A DNA stretch of 64,000 nucleotides from Epiperipatus broadwayi (lineage: Eukaryota > Onychophora > Udeonychophora > Euonychophora > Peripatidae): the NCBI GenBank assembly GCA_028023455.1, contig JAQFVV010012536.1:1630001-1694000 (forward strand), read 5' to 3'. The position numbers and the translations under genes are program-made. How positions within the stretch are numbered: the first letter of the stretch is position 1; the number at the start of each line of letters is the position of its first letter. Positions 45,285-56,831 of the stretch are shown here, piece by piece. Below the pieces are notes generated by a model, which was not told the DNA's origin, did no database searches, and worked only from the letters and a program-made list of their open reading frames with translations.

Positions 45285-45650
45285 AATGACTGCTTCTCTC
45301 TTGAAATTGCCTAAAGTGCTATCTCTTAATTAATGCTGGAATTATATAGGGACATAATTTAGTTATTCACTATGAAAGTATTAAGGCATTGGCATATTTA
45401 GGTCGTGAATTATGCCAAGATGTGACATTATGTTTCACTCTTCATCCATGATGGAAAAAGATGCTAATAATAAATTTTGCTTTAAGTTGAGCAAAACTGC
45501 CCTTAAATATTTGATTTAAATTTTGTGGATAGTAAATCAATGTGTGGCAAGATTTTATGACGGCAGAGAAAGCATTATAAATTAGTCTACCATGGTACAA
45601 AATACATTGTCACATTTTATCTTATAACTTGCAATAGAGATATTGTAGCT
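45285..45650 (+). repeat. Dispersed repeat I, partial
   Basis: It shares 'gaaattgcctaaagtgctat' and 'gattttatgacggcagagaa'-type landmarks with 41590-42180 and 54780-55130. No coding signal. Confidence 0.4.
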
Positions 45651-45653
45651 CCT

Positions 45654-45787
45654 AAAAATGTTCATGGCGTCTTGCATTGGTGGTCGAGAGGTCAGTGCGA
45701 CTGCCTTGCACTTGCAAGCAGTTGCCTGGGTTGCGGGTTCGCGTCCCGGCCGATGCTATGACACTTTAAAAAAAAATGTTCATGGCG
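45654..45787 (+). mobile_element. SINE-1 (tRNA-derived), forward copy with clean duplication
   Basis: An exact 16-bp duplication 'aaaaatgttcatggcg' (45654-45669 and 45772-45787) frames 102 bp starting 'tcttgcattggtggtcgaga'. A-box 'tggtcgagagg', B-box 'ggttcgcgtcc', end 'gctatgacac' plus A tail. It is the clearest recent SINE insertion in the window and shows the family has almost no non-tRNA body. Confidence 0.95.
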
Positions 45788-46512
45788 AATTTTATGTTGC
45801 CACGTAACACATACATTAAATAGATATGGAACTCAGCACTCTTGGAAAGAAAATCAATAATCTTCTCAATGTAGCTCGTGACCTTGCTTATATATGCTTA
45901 TGTATTAATGAGTGTCCAATTAGCTACTTGTTGAACGTTATATTCGTTTAGATATTCTTTTAAGAAAGGGAACTATTGCATTTGCTAACAGTTTAAGAAT
46001 TATTATACTATTGAACCTTTAATCATTTCCACCCCATCAATTTTAGTTAGTTTTTAAAAAAAAAAAAACAAAAACAAAATCAGAAGCAAATATTATAAGC
46101 TTTTATGGAATTGTCTGTTAAAATGTATGATTTATTTAAATCATAATTTATTTTGGCTTTGACCACCTGCTGCTGGTCGTTTTTCAGAATTACTTATGAG
46201 ACCTAAATTTTATTGCGTGATTTATTGTTACTGCTGTCTGTTATTTAATAATGAAATTTTAATAATCGTGAATATTATATATATAAACTCAAAAGTAAAA
46301 GGTCATTTGCATTTCATATATAAAAAGATATTTTTTCCTATTATAAATCTTCATAAGTATTGTTATTTTCTTAACCATTAATGAAGAATATATATGCCTA
46401 AATATTCAAAGAAAATCAAAATGCTAGACCCAGGTAAATATAAATAATATATATATAAGACTTGAAAAATAAAGCTAATGCGTGTGCTTAGTGTGCGTGT
46501 GTGTGCTTATAC

Positions 46513-46935
46513 ATAACTAAAATAAAAAAATCCTATAATATTACAATACTAGCCAAAAACAAAATTTTACCGCAATTCTTCCACGACCATAATTTCGTCT
46601 ATTAACAAATAGACCTTTTCAAGTGAAATTCAACAAAAACCTACAACATATATATATATAAAACAAATTAGCCTTCCCATCATTCACTTTAAAATTCAAT
46701 TTCCTTTATCATCAAAGGGTATCTTCATGAAACTGATGATCTCAGTTTGGTTTTTAAAATGAATGATGGGAAGGCTGTTTGTTTTGTATATATAGATATG
46801 TTGTATTATTTTGTTAAATTTCACTTGATAAAGTCTATTTGCTAATAGATGAAACCATAGTTGTGGAAGAATTTTAATGTTTTATTTGGGATAGTAATGC
46901 AATGTTATATGATTTTTCTATTTTATTTATAATTA
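46513..46935. mobile_element. Fold-back J with decayed hammerheads in both arms
   Basis: The arms (about 46513-46700 and 46745-46935) are inverted, with shared 'gccttcccatcattcac' and 'tcaagtgaaattcaac'. On the plus strand near 46813-46869: UUUCAC pairs with GUGGAA (6 bp), core UUGAUAA, stem II GUCUAUU/AAUAGAU (7 bp, loop UGCU), GAAA, stem III A-U and C-G around CAUA, triplet GUU. The minus arm has UUGAAAA with a perfect stem II. The helices are complete but the cores are not canonical, so inactive by prediction. Confidence 0.65.
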
Positions 46936-46985
46936 CTCATATAGCAGTAGGCAGTATTTAATATTAACCTCTATATTGCTGGTTA

Positions 46986-48315
46986 TTTTATTGGCCGAGT
47001 GAGGTAAAAGCCTAACTTTTTAATTGGTCAATTCACAAAGTGAAGTGTCAAAACACAATTCAATCATCAAAATATATTCATCTTTTAATATTATATTCAC
47101 TTTATTTTTGTTTGTAAAAAGTATATTAATAATTTGTCAGATTATGAAAGTGAATGAAAGTTTTTCCAAAAATGAATTTCTCTTTATAATTGTAAAATTA
47201 TTTGTGAGTGGAGAAATGTAAAACGAATATTTTTGACCAACGAAAATGTTTTATGATGTCAGCGATTTTTTTTGCCAATTTTAAGCTAAAAAAAGGTAAA
47301 TTTTTCTAAAATAATTTTAGTTTTAGCATATTTTATCAAAATAATTTATAATTTGTCAAAAAGTACGTTTAAAATGGTCTAAAACATTCATTTATCATTT
47401 TCGAAATGAAACAAAAAGAGATCTTAACTTTTCAATTATTGACAACCATTTTCTTTGTTGAAAAAATGTAACAGCCAATAAGATTCAAAAAGAGACCACC
47501 ATTTCTTTTGTTAAAACTACGATGACCATTTTATTGATTTTTTACTTGTAAAATAATTAAAGAGAGGGTTAGCATTTTACTGAACTTTTTCTAATTTTTC
47601 AAACGACGGTAAAATCTTAACCGTACCGTTAACCCTTTCAACGATTATTATTTAATTGGCTGAATGAGTTAAAAATCAAAACTTGTAATTGGCCAACTCA
47701 CAACTTTAACAAAATCTATTGTTAAAATAGATCACTTTTAATAATATAAATACATTAGTTTCGTTTGTAAAAAGTATATTACTGAATTGTCAGATTATGA
47801 AACAAACGAAAGTCTTTTCGAAAATAAAATTTGATTTATAATTTAAAAAATATTCAATTGCGGTGAAATAAAAGTAACCGCTATTCAACCAACCAAAAAA
47901 GATTGCGTCAGCAATCTTTTTTTTTTCACTTTCACGTTACGATCAATATGTAGCAATAAATAAATAATTCTTGGTAATATCTTAACTATTTTTCTAAAAT
48001 AATTTGATTTTTAGTATTATTTTATCAATAATAATTTGTAATTCAATTCAAATATTGTTTAAAATGTTGTAAACATTCGTTTATAATTTTCGTAATAAAA
48101 ATCAAAACGAACGTAACTTTTTACTTTTTGGCAGCCATTTCCCTTTCTGACAGAAGTGGGACAGCCAATAAGATTCAAGAAAAGTTGGTGAGGAGGCAGT
48201 GCTTTGGTTTTGTTTGACATATATGGTCATTTTTATTGATTTTTTACTTGTAAAATAAATCTGAAGAGGGCACCATCTTACAGAACTTTTGATTTTCTTT
48301 CGAATGACATATTAT
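46986..48315. repeat. About 660-bp tandem duplication
   Basis: 46986-47640 and 47645-48315 share, in order, 'ttggccaactcacaa', 'gtttgtaaaaagtatatta', 'gtcagattatgaaa', 'cagccaataagattcaa' and 'tattgattttttacttgtaa'. The units are diverged. The small open frame at 47024-47221 is not kept in the second unit, so it is not a gene. Type unknown. Confidence 0.7.
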
Positions 48316-48687
48316 ATATATACGTGGGATAAAAAGTAGCCGATTTAGAGTGATGTCAAATCTTCTCGTTTTTAGACGAGTCATGCATTATAAGAGTTAA
48401 AAGTGACGGAATTTGAACAGTCAGAAGTGGGTGAAATTGACACATTTTAAATCATGACTAGAAACCATTGCGTTAAATCAAGTATTTTCATGGATCATTA
48501 TAATAAAGAATAGAAATAAGAAGATTATATCCATGTAAACAAAGATAAATTTTGCCATTTGATGTTGCCAGGAAACCAATTACTACTAAATGAGAATTTT
48601 TGTGAGGCTAAACAAATTTTCTCTATTAACCCTGTAAGAGCTCTTTTGTTAATTTTTTTGTTGAAGTAAAAGGAGGTTTATATATAT

Positions 48688-50814
48688 TGTAATGGATGTT
48701 AAGACACCATTACAAAAATTATACTTTTATAGGGGTAAAGAAAATAAAATAGATTTTTATTTAAGATTTCATTTGTAAAACTTGATTAAAAGTTTTTTTT
48801 AATGCTTGTACTAATATATATGTATGTGCTGGGGAATTATATTTTAATACCACAGTTATATTTGTTTTTTAATTTTGATTTAAAAAAAAAAAAAACTAAG
48901 ATTACTTTTGTGTTAAATTTATGTAAAAGTAAAGTGTACAAATAGATTGCTTTACAGATTTTGGATTTATATTGATAAGAATAATTAAAAAAGAAAGAAA
49001 ACAAAAAGAAAATAATTTTTCATTAGTTGGTTCCTAGATCTGTAAAGGGCAATTTATTTCGTTAATTAGATAACTATTGTTAGCTAGATAGAGATTTTTT
49101 AAATTTTAATTAAAAAGAAAAAAGTTTTGTAATTAGGAGATATGACTCAGATAACAAGTTCTAATCAGGCCTTTGGATTATCAGAGAAAAGCTAGAATAC
49201 CTGCATCAGCTAGTATACTTGCACCAGCGCAAAGAGACAGACACCAACTAGGAGAGGAGAATTGCACAAACTCTGGGACACTTCCACCAACTCTGAGAGA
49301 TACTTGCACAAACTATTCCTGCATATTCTGAAAGCTGATCCGGTAATTATTCTACCTAGAATGAACATTAAACCTACAGCAAGAATATTTTCTTTACCAT
49401 GATGTGCTAAGCTTCTCGCCAGGACAGGTTTGGATGTCCTGTGTCTCCATTAACTGCCTACAATGCCATAAGAACTGGCTCCAAAGAAACCACTAACCAA
49501 CTCGCCCAAGCCTACCATCAGTGAATCCAGAGCAACGGACTAACCTAAGAAGTCTAGTGCACTAGCATTTAAATAAATTATTAAGGTACCTTACATTTTT
49601 GCAATTTAAATAATGTTGTCTTAGATTTGTTCCCTTTTGTTTTTAAATATAAATGTTTTTCAAGTTGTATCTTATGTAATTCGATTTCTGTGTGCTTGAT
49701 ATTTTTTTTTAATGAGTGCTAGTTTCAAACCTATTACTGTCCATCCTATTTAAGTCTTAGTAAGTAAGATAGTAGTTTATTTATAATCTCACATCCCTTT
49801 TATTATAGAAAGCTGTCTGGATATTACAGACTATTTTAATTGACTTCTGGCTCGTGACCCATTTTATTATTAGTTCTACTTATGTCATGAAACTTTATTT
49901 ATAATAGACTATTAAGAAATATAATAGTTCTTAGTTTTATTTCTTCAAGCTTCCAATTCGTTTATTAGGGGCACGTACGATCGTTTTAACCCTCTCAATA
50001 GGTAGATCGTGAGCTCCTAGCCTGTCTCACTCAGAGGGAGGTCAATCGATTGAAAGTAATAACTTTCAACACTCTTTTATTATTATTAATGTTTTGGAAG
50101 CTACTTTCTTATTTCTTAGACTATTAAGAAATATAATAGTTCTTAGTTTTATTTCTTCAAGCTTCCAATTCGTTTATTAGGGGCACGTACGATTGTTTTA
50201 ACCCTCTCAATAGGTAGATCGTGAGCTCCTAGCCTGTCTCACTCAGAGGGAGGTCAATCGATTGAAAGTAATAACTTTCAACACTCTTTTTATTATTATT
50301 ATTAATGTTTTGGAAGCTACCTTCGTATTTCTTCTGTTTCGACATAAATCTCTTTTCCTAACTATGGGTTATAAGCAGGAAGCTAACCTTCCTTGTCTGG
50401 CATGAGATCACTATATACTTACTAATACTTCTGCTATTGCCAGTATTTTGCACTCTTTTACGCACAGGAAATCGCTCTCAAAGCCATATAAATATTTTAG
50501 TTCAATTTTGACGAATGTACGTGTAGTACATATTTTAAATGTGCTTTAAAGATTATTATTTAGATTTATGTTTATTTAATCATACTTTTAATAAAATTAT
50601 TTATTTATTCATTTACTTAGTTGATTTTGTTTTCTGTTGCTACCTTTGCAACTCACTGAACAAAACATAGATCTCATTTGCTTGATTGAGCTAGTCCGGC
50701 GCATTTGATTCGCATATCCTGTAACCCCTTAAAAATAAATGTCTAGTTCCAAATTTCAGACTAGTGGCGCCCTGGCAGTCAGTTTATGCGAGTCTAAAGC
50801 TTTTGTCTGGTATA
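48688..50814 (+). repeat. 5' LTR
   Basis: Starts TGTAATGG and ends GGTATA, so it lacks the usual terminal CA. The first 27 bases form a hairpin: TGTAATGG and CCATTACA are perfect 8-bp complements. A 212-bp direct tandem duplication begins at 49905 and 50117. It differs from the 3' LTR by scattered substitutions and short indels, so the insertion is not brand new but still recent. Confidence 0.9.
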
Positions 50815-50829
50815 TAGGATAGTAATTTT

Positions 50830-50847
50830 TGGCGCAACCAAACATGG
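50830..50847 (+). promoter_or_regulatory. Candidate primer-binding site
   Basis: TGGCGCAACCAAACATGG begins 15 bases after the LTR end. TGGCGC can pair with a tRNA 3' end ending GCGCCA. The spacing is larger than usual, so either the LTR end is a few bases later or this is an offset site. Confidence 0.6.
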
Positions 50848-51207
50848 GAGCCGATATTAAAACTTTACGTGAGATGTTTTGTTCGGATGGTTGGGAAAAG
50901 TAAACAGAAACGGTAGGCAAAAATAGGTGAAATAAAGTTAGTGGTAGAATAGAAGTTGATGGAAAGATGCAGGTATTTTTGGATCTGTCCGTATTTAATG
51001 TTTTGATATTCAAAAAGAGTTTATTAATTAGTTCGACGTTCATAAAGTTTTTTTTAAAAAAAGTAAAGAGTTTAAGTTTGCTTTGTAAAAATAAAATAAA
51101 GTTAGCTGTTGAAGATTAAAAAAAAACTATTAATAAACAGATTTAAAAGAAAAGTTCCGTTGGTAATTTGAAAAAAATAATTAGATTGCATCGGGGCTAA
51201 GTTTATT

Positions 51208-52037
51208 TTGAAAATGGAAGCTAAAGGAGAAAACGATAGGGAGGTAGGTTGGGAAGAGAGCCCAGTTTCATTTAAACACCCCCAGATAGTAGAAAAAGAA
51301 GAAAGCGAGACACAGATGATGATGAAGATGATGATAGAGTTGATGATAGAAATGAAACAAACTCAGCAAGCCGACAGGAGTTGCTGGAAATGAAACAAAA
51401 TATAACAAAACAAAATATAGAAATAAAACGGAGTCAACAAACAATACTGGAGGAGTTGAGAGCAGAAATTAAAGGAATGAGACAGGAAATATTGAAGAAA
51501 GTCGACAAAAATCAGGCAGCTATAGAAGTCATAGAGAAAGATAGGAATAAGGAGGTTCAGGAAGTTGAAATAGTAAAGGAAGAGATGATAGAAGTAAAAG
51601 ATGAATTAGAACAGGATAGCGTTAGAACAGACAAGGTGGAAATAGAGATAGAAGTTGGTAGAGATTGGGTGCAGATAGGTGGTGAGATGGAAAATGCAGA
51701 TCAAAAGACAGAGAATAACGTAAAAGAGTTTCTGCAAGAAACTAAAAATAAATTGGTTAAAATAACTAGTGGTTGTGAATACAAATTTATAAAAAAGAGA
51801 ATTAAGAAAAAAGTTAAGGAGTATGATTTTAAGGCAGAGATAAAAGCTATCTATAGAGCAATTTTATTTGAAAAGACTATAGAAGAGGGATTCGTTCCAT
51901 TTGTTATTAACGAGGCTGTCTGTACTAAAATGGGACACATTGAACAAATATATTTTGCTCGGCTAAAGAGTCGTAAGATATACGAGCTACAAGATAAAAC
52001 AGAACGAGAAAGAGACAAGGCAATAAATTATAAGTGA
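51208..52037 (+). pseudogene. gag-like coiled-coil frame of the LTR element, frameshifted
   Basis: Two overlapping frames (51208-51393 and 51381-52037) in different phase. The first is acidic with a Met-rich run. The second is 218 residues, very rich in Lys, Glu and Ile with heptad-like spacing, as expected for a coiled-coil N-terminal gag segment, and more mixed near its end (about 'FEKTIEEGFVPF'). No CCHC knuckle and no capsid motif are visible. The frame change between them may be a mutation or programmed. Identified from its position between the LTRs. Confidence 0.55.
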
Positions 52038-52549
52038 AGGACAGACAAAAGGGGGAAAGGAACGTACATTAGAGAGGCAGTAAGAATAAAGAAAGAACCG
52101 CCTGACCGAGCGTAAGTGATATTGATCGGAGGTACTGCTAAAAAAAAAAAAAAAAACTCAATGGATTTATAATTGGACTACAAGTTGAGAATAGAAATTT
52201 ATTTCGACGTAGGTGATAAGCCTGCATGAATTTTGTAAATAATATTATATAATTACAACTGTATATGTGTGTAATAAACAATATTACATTTTGATATTTT
52301 GATTTATGTTCGTTTTTATTTAATAAAATGTATAGTGGCTATCGTAATTGTATTACTTTGTTGTAAATAGTTATTTTAATAGATCGCCAGTATATTCCTG
52401 AAAAGTTATATTACTTATTAAATGATTTAAAATAGTATTCGTTAGGGTAGTCGGACGGATTTGATTTTTTTTTAAAGTGAGAACAAACTTAGAGAAAACT
52501 GGTTAGTGGTAGGCAGAGCAAAGTCAGCTAAGTTTTTTTTTTTTTTTTG

Positions 52550-52567
52550 TGATGACGGAGAGGCAGT
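52550..52567 (+). promoter_or_regulatory. Candidate polypurine tract
   Basis: 'tgatgacggagaggcagt' directly precedes the 3' LTR. It is purine-rich with two pyrimidine breaks. Its position fits the primer for plus-strand DNA. Confidence 0.5.
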
Positions 52568-54697
52568 TGTAATGGATGTTAAGACACCATTACAAAAATT
52601 ATACTTTTATAGGGGTAAAGAAAATAAAATAGATTTTTATTTAAGATTTCATTTGTAAAACTTGATTAAAAGTTTTTTTTAATGCTTATACTAATATATA
52701 TGTATGTGCTGGGGAATTATATTTTAATACCACAGTTATATTTGGTTTTTAATTTTGATTTTAAAAAAAAGAAAACTAAGATTACTTTTGTGTTACATTT
52801 ATGTAAAAGTAAAGTGTACAAATAGATTGCTTTACAGATTTTGGATTTATATTGATAAGAATAATTAAAAAAGAAAGAAAACAAAAAGAAAATAATTTTT
52901 CATTAGTTGGTTCCTAGATCTGTAAAGGGCAATTTATTTCGTTAATTAGATAACTATTGTTAGCTAGATAGAGATTTTTTAAATTTTAATTAAAAAGAAA
53001 AAAGTTTTGTAATTAGGAGATATGATTCAGATAACAAGTTCTAATCAGGCCTTTGGATTATCAGAGAAAAGCTAGAATACCTGCATCAGCTAGTATACTT
53101 GCACCAGCGCAAAGAGACAGACACCAACTAGGAGAGGAGAATTGCACAAACTCTGGGACACTTCCACCAACTCTGAGAGATACTTGCACAAACTATTCCT
53201 GCATATTCTGAAAGCTGATCCGGTAATTATTCTACCTAGAATGAACATTAAACCTACAGCAAGAATATTTTCTTTACCATGATGTGCTAAGCTTCTCGCC
53301 AGGACAGGTTCGGATGTCCTGTGTCTCCATTAACTGCCTACAATGCCATAAGAACCGGCTCCAAAGAAACCACTAACCAACTCGCCCAAGCCTACCGTCA
53401 GTGAATCCAGAGCAACGGACTAACCTAAGAAGTCTAGTGCACTAGCATTTAAATAAATTATTAAGGTACCTTACATTTTTGCAATTTAAATAATGTTGTC
53501 TTAGATTCGTTCCCTTTTGTTTTTAAATATAAATGTTTTTCAAGTTGTATCTTATGTAATTTGATTTCTGTGTGCTTGATATATATTTTTTTTAACGAGT
53601 GCTAGTTTCAAACCTATTACTGTCCATCCTATTTAAGTCTTAGTAAGTAAGATAGTAGTTTATTTATAATCTCACATCCCTTTTATTATAGAAAGCTGTC
53701 TGGATATTACAGACTATTTTAATTGACTTCTGGCTCGTGACCCATTTTATTATTAGTTCTACTTATGTCGTGAAACTTTATTTATAATAGACTATTAAGA
53801 AATATAATAGTTCTTAGTTTTATTTCTTCAAGCTTCCAATTCGTTTATTTGGGGCACGTACGATCGTTTTAACCCTCTCAATAGGTAGATCGTGAACTCC
53901 TAGCCTGTCTCACTCAGAGGGAGGTCAATCGATTGAAAGTAATAACTTTCAACACTCTTTTATTATTATTAATGTTTTGGAAGCTACTTTCTTATTTCTT
54001 AGACTATTAAGAAATATAATAGTTCTTAGTTTTATTTCTTCAAGCTTCCAATTCGTTTATTAGGGGCACGTATGATCGTTTTAACCCTCTCAATAGGTAG
54101 ATCATGAGCTCCTAGCCTGTCTCACTCAGAGGGAGGTCAATCGATTGAAAGTAATAACTTTCAACACTCTTTTTATTATTATTATTAATGTTTTGGAAGC
54201 TACCTTCGTATTTCTTCTGTTTCGACATAAATCTCTTTTCCTAACTATGGGTTATAAGCAGGAAGCTAACCTCCCTTGTCTGGCATGAGATCACTATATA
54301 CTTACTAATACTTCTGCTATTGCCAGTATTTTGCACTCTTTTACGCACAGGAAATCGCTCTCAAAGCCATATAAATATTTTAGTTCAATTTTGACGAATG
54401 TATGTGTAGTACATATTTTAAGTGTGCTTTAAAGATTATTATTTAGATTTATGTTTATTTAATCATACTTTTAATAAAATTATTTATTTATTCATTTACT
54501 TAGTTGATTTTGTTTTCTGTTGCTACCTTTCCAACTCACTGAACAAAACATAGATCTCATTTGCTTGATTGAGCTAGTCCGGCGCATTCGATTCGCATAT
54601 CCTGTAACCCCTTCAAAATAAATGTCTAGTTCCAAATTTCGGACTAATGGCACCTTGGCGATCAGTTTATGCGAGTCTAAAGCTTTTGTCCGGTATA
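52568..54697 (+). repeat. 3' LTR
   Basis: 2130 bp, matching the 5' LTR (2127 bp) throughout, including the terminal hairpin and the 212-bp inner duplication (53788 and 54000). Small differences include 'ggcgccctggcagtc' (5' LTR) against 'ggcaccttggcgatc' (3' LTR) near the 3' end. Confidence 0.9.
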
Positions 54698-54779
54698 ATA
54701 TATATAATGAAAAGTGATTGTTTTTTCCCAAGCTTCCTGCAATGTTATCTCTGAATCAATATACATGTTCTGCAGCATC

Positions 54780-55130
54780 ATTGTTGTTGCTATTGACAAC
54801 TATTTAAGATGCTAACTTGTCTGAATCATATATTACACAAAATATGGCAGAGGGTTTTGTAATATAACTCATGATAAAATAATGTACTAATATTACACTT
54901 AGTTTTAAACTCGATAAAACTGCTGCTGAAACATTTAAAATGGTTTATACTTTGTATGATGCAGAAACCATAAGTTGCAAAGATATTTTCAAATAGTTTG
55001 TAAGATTTCATTATGGCAGGGAAAGCATTGAAGTGATCCATAAAGATATATAATACAATGTCATATTTCATGTAATAACTCATGATCCAGGATCACTAGG
55101 ACTTTAAAATTTTTGTGGTGAATACTTAAT
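54780..55130 (-). repeat. Dispersed repeat I
   Basis: 'catttaaaatggtttatact', 'aagatttcattatggcaggg', 'tcatatttcatgtaataact' and 'tttgtggtgaatactt' match 63640-63965 in the same orientation. No coding frame. Unknown family. Confidence 0.55.
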
Positions 55131-55264
55131 CTGTCTCGGTACATAATACATATGTTGATTAAGAGGTGGTGTTGCAGGAAGCATAAAGAGACAGCCTGTC
55201 TTTTTTTACTGGTACCCACTACATATGTTCATTCTGAAATTTGAAGGAAATTTCATCCTATTAA

Positions 55265-55450
55265 ATCATCACATAATCACCATTCTTTATGTTTACACAA
55301 GCTATTTATCACAGAGGCAAAACTCTCCATATAGTAGTGCCACTCAGTGCATCATAGTAATCAATGGATGCAGGAAAGTTTGTTTATGCATAAACCTTCT
55401 GGCATCCATTGATAACTCTGGCTTAAACTGAGTGGTGTTACTGTATGGAT
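55265..55450. mobile_element. Family A mini fold-back without ribozyme
   Basis: The head 'atcacataatcaccattctt' is followed by inverted termini 'cagaggcaaaactctccata' (55313) and 'ggatagttttgtctctctg' (to 55464). The arms meet near 55390 inside 'tgcataaacc', so the hammerhead part was lost from both arms. Confidence 0.65.
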
Positions 55451-55659
55451 AGTTTTGTCTCTCTGAAAAACACATTAAATCATAAAACCAAAAAAGGTTG
55501 CATTATCTCTCATTTTCCAAATGCTTTACTCTCACCACTGTCACAGTTTATTGTAAGCATGAGTAATCAAGGGATACCAGATAGTAGATTCTACTAACTT
55601 AGATCTAGTGTTACTAGTTTCATCTTGTGCTATTTATTACTCATTCTTACACTAGATGG

Positions 55660-56020
55660 CAGCAGTGAAGTAAAATAAATTGGCATTGCTACTGAAAAGT
55701 ATTACATAAATTGAAGATTATGATGTTTTTTGGAGTTTTTAACCAATCTTACCCAAATGTTTTGATGCTGTCTGATGGTTTGATAGTAAAAAAGAAAAAA
55801 GAAAAATAGGACTTCTGGATGGTAGGGGCATTAGACCCAAAACATTCAGGTTCACTAGATTCAGCTTCAAGCCCTTCAGTGGTGACAGTAATGTCAGGAA
55901 CTAGCCTGAAAATAAGGTGTATAGGGGGAGTCTTGATGTGGATTTGATAATCATTACCATCTATTTTCTATTTATTATTAAATCAGGCAATAGATGGCAG
56001 CAGTAGAGTAGAATAAACAG
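55660..56020 (+). repeat. Repeat with hammerhead-like relic
   Basis: 'agatggcagcagtgaagta' (55664) recurs as 'agatggcagcagtagagta' (55993). Between them at about 55876-55920: UUCA pairs with UGAA, a GUGGUGA core (two changes), stem II GACA/UGUC with loop GUAA, GGAA instead of GAAA, then CUAGCC. It is similar to the family A order but too mutated to act. Confidence 0.4.
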
Positions 56021-56104
56021 TTTTCTCATAGTAAATTATATTTTTTATGGTAAGTGCATAGACCAGGAGTTGGAAAATGCAATTATATTGAGTTCTCATT
56101 CCTT

Positions 56105-56330
56105 CATCACATGATCACCATTTTTATGCTTGCTCATAACTGTTATTAAAACAGACAAAACTCTCCATGCAGTAGTGCCATTCAGACACAAGCTAGAAAC
56201 TAGTCTGGGGATATTGGATAAGTAGGCACTAGATAGAGATTTTATGTGCAAGCCTTCTGGAATCCATTAATTACTCTGGCTTGCACTAAGTGGCACTACT
56301 GTATGGAGAGTTTTTCCTGTTTTAATTTAG
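56105..56330. mobile_element. Family A fold-back, deleted form, TTAA ends
   Basis: The head 'atcacatgatcacca' (from 56107) is followed by TTAA (56146-56149), 'acagacaaaactctccatgc', a short left arm, then the right arm from 'agacacaagctagaaactag' to TTAA (56322-56325). The CUGAUGA half of the ribozyme is missing. Confidence 0.75.
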
Positions 56331-56484
56331 TTCTTATTCCTCTAACTGAAAATGAATGGTTAGATACCCATATTTAACATGGAGTAATACCAATTTTGAT
56401 ATTTTTCACAGAAAAAATAAAATGTATTAGTCATATTTACTTATCATATCTGACAAATCTTTTTTCTTCTAAGTGAATAATTGA

Positions 56485-56600
56485 ATGACTTTTTTGCTCA
56501 GAATTTATAAGAAGTTTAAGCACAAGAAATACTAGGTAGAATCAATATGAGGACTTTATGCTCCAGAATTTGACTCTCTTACCATTACACTAAACCATGA
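56485..56600 (-). mobile_element. SINE-2 (tRNA-derived), old reverse copy
   Basis: Minus strand: 'tggtttagtgtaatggtaag' (A-box) then 'caaattctggagcataaagt', ending near 'gagcaaaaaagtc'. Same plan as 14562-14835 and 40040-40160. Confidence 0.6.
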
Positions 56601-56831
56601 ATAATTCTTTCCTTTTAAAATGTATAACAATTTCATTAAGCTTATTACAGACTTTGCACAATAAGACCCTATTGCTGGAAGGTTTTGAAAAATATTATAT
56701 GTCCACACTAAATCAGTTTATAAAAAACTCCAAGATAGTCATTTCTTGTGTTTTTCTGAAGATTTGTGATGATGGTGTTTTTGTTGTATTTATATGTTGG
56801 ATGATTTCCATCATCTAATGTGAATATTGAA

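Larger units (their letters stand above)
48688..54697 (+). mobile_element. LTR retrotransposon, non-autonomous, complete ends
   Basis: Two long direct LTRs (48688-50814 and 52568-54697) flank about 1.75 kb of internal DNA. The 4-bp flanks 'atat' (48684-48687 and 54698-54701) are a likely target duplication, though the site is low complexity. A primer-binding-site candidate and a purine-rich tract are in the expected places. The internal region has only a gag-like coiled-coil frame and no protease, reverse transcriptase or integrase. It needs enzymes from a relative, probably Gypsy- or BEL-like. Confidence 0.9.

Noticed and set aside
46722-46745. CUGAUGA at the centre of fold-back J as a hammerhead
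   Set aside because: No GAAA box or stem II follows; the true relic is in the arms.
47024-47221. 65-codon open frame
   Set aside because: Not conserved in the second unit of the tandem duplication.
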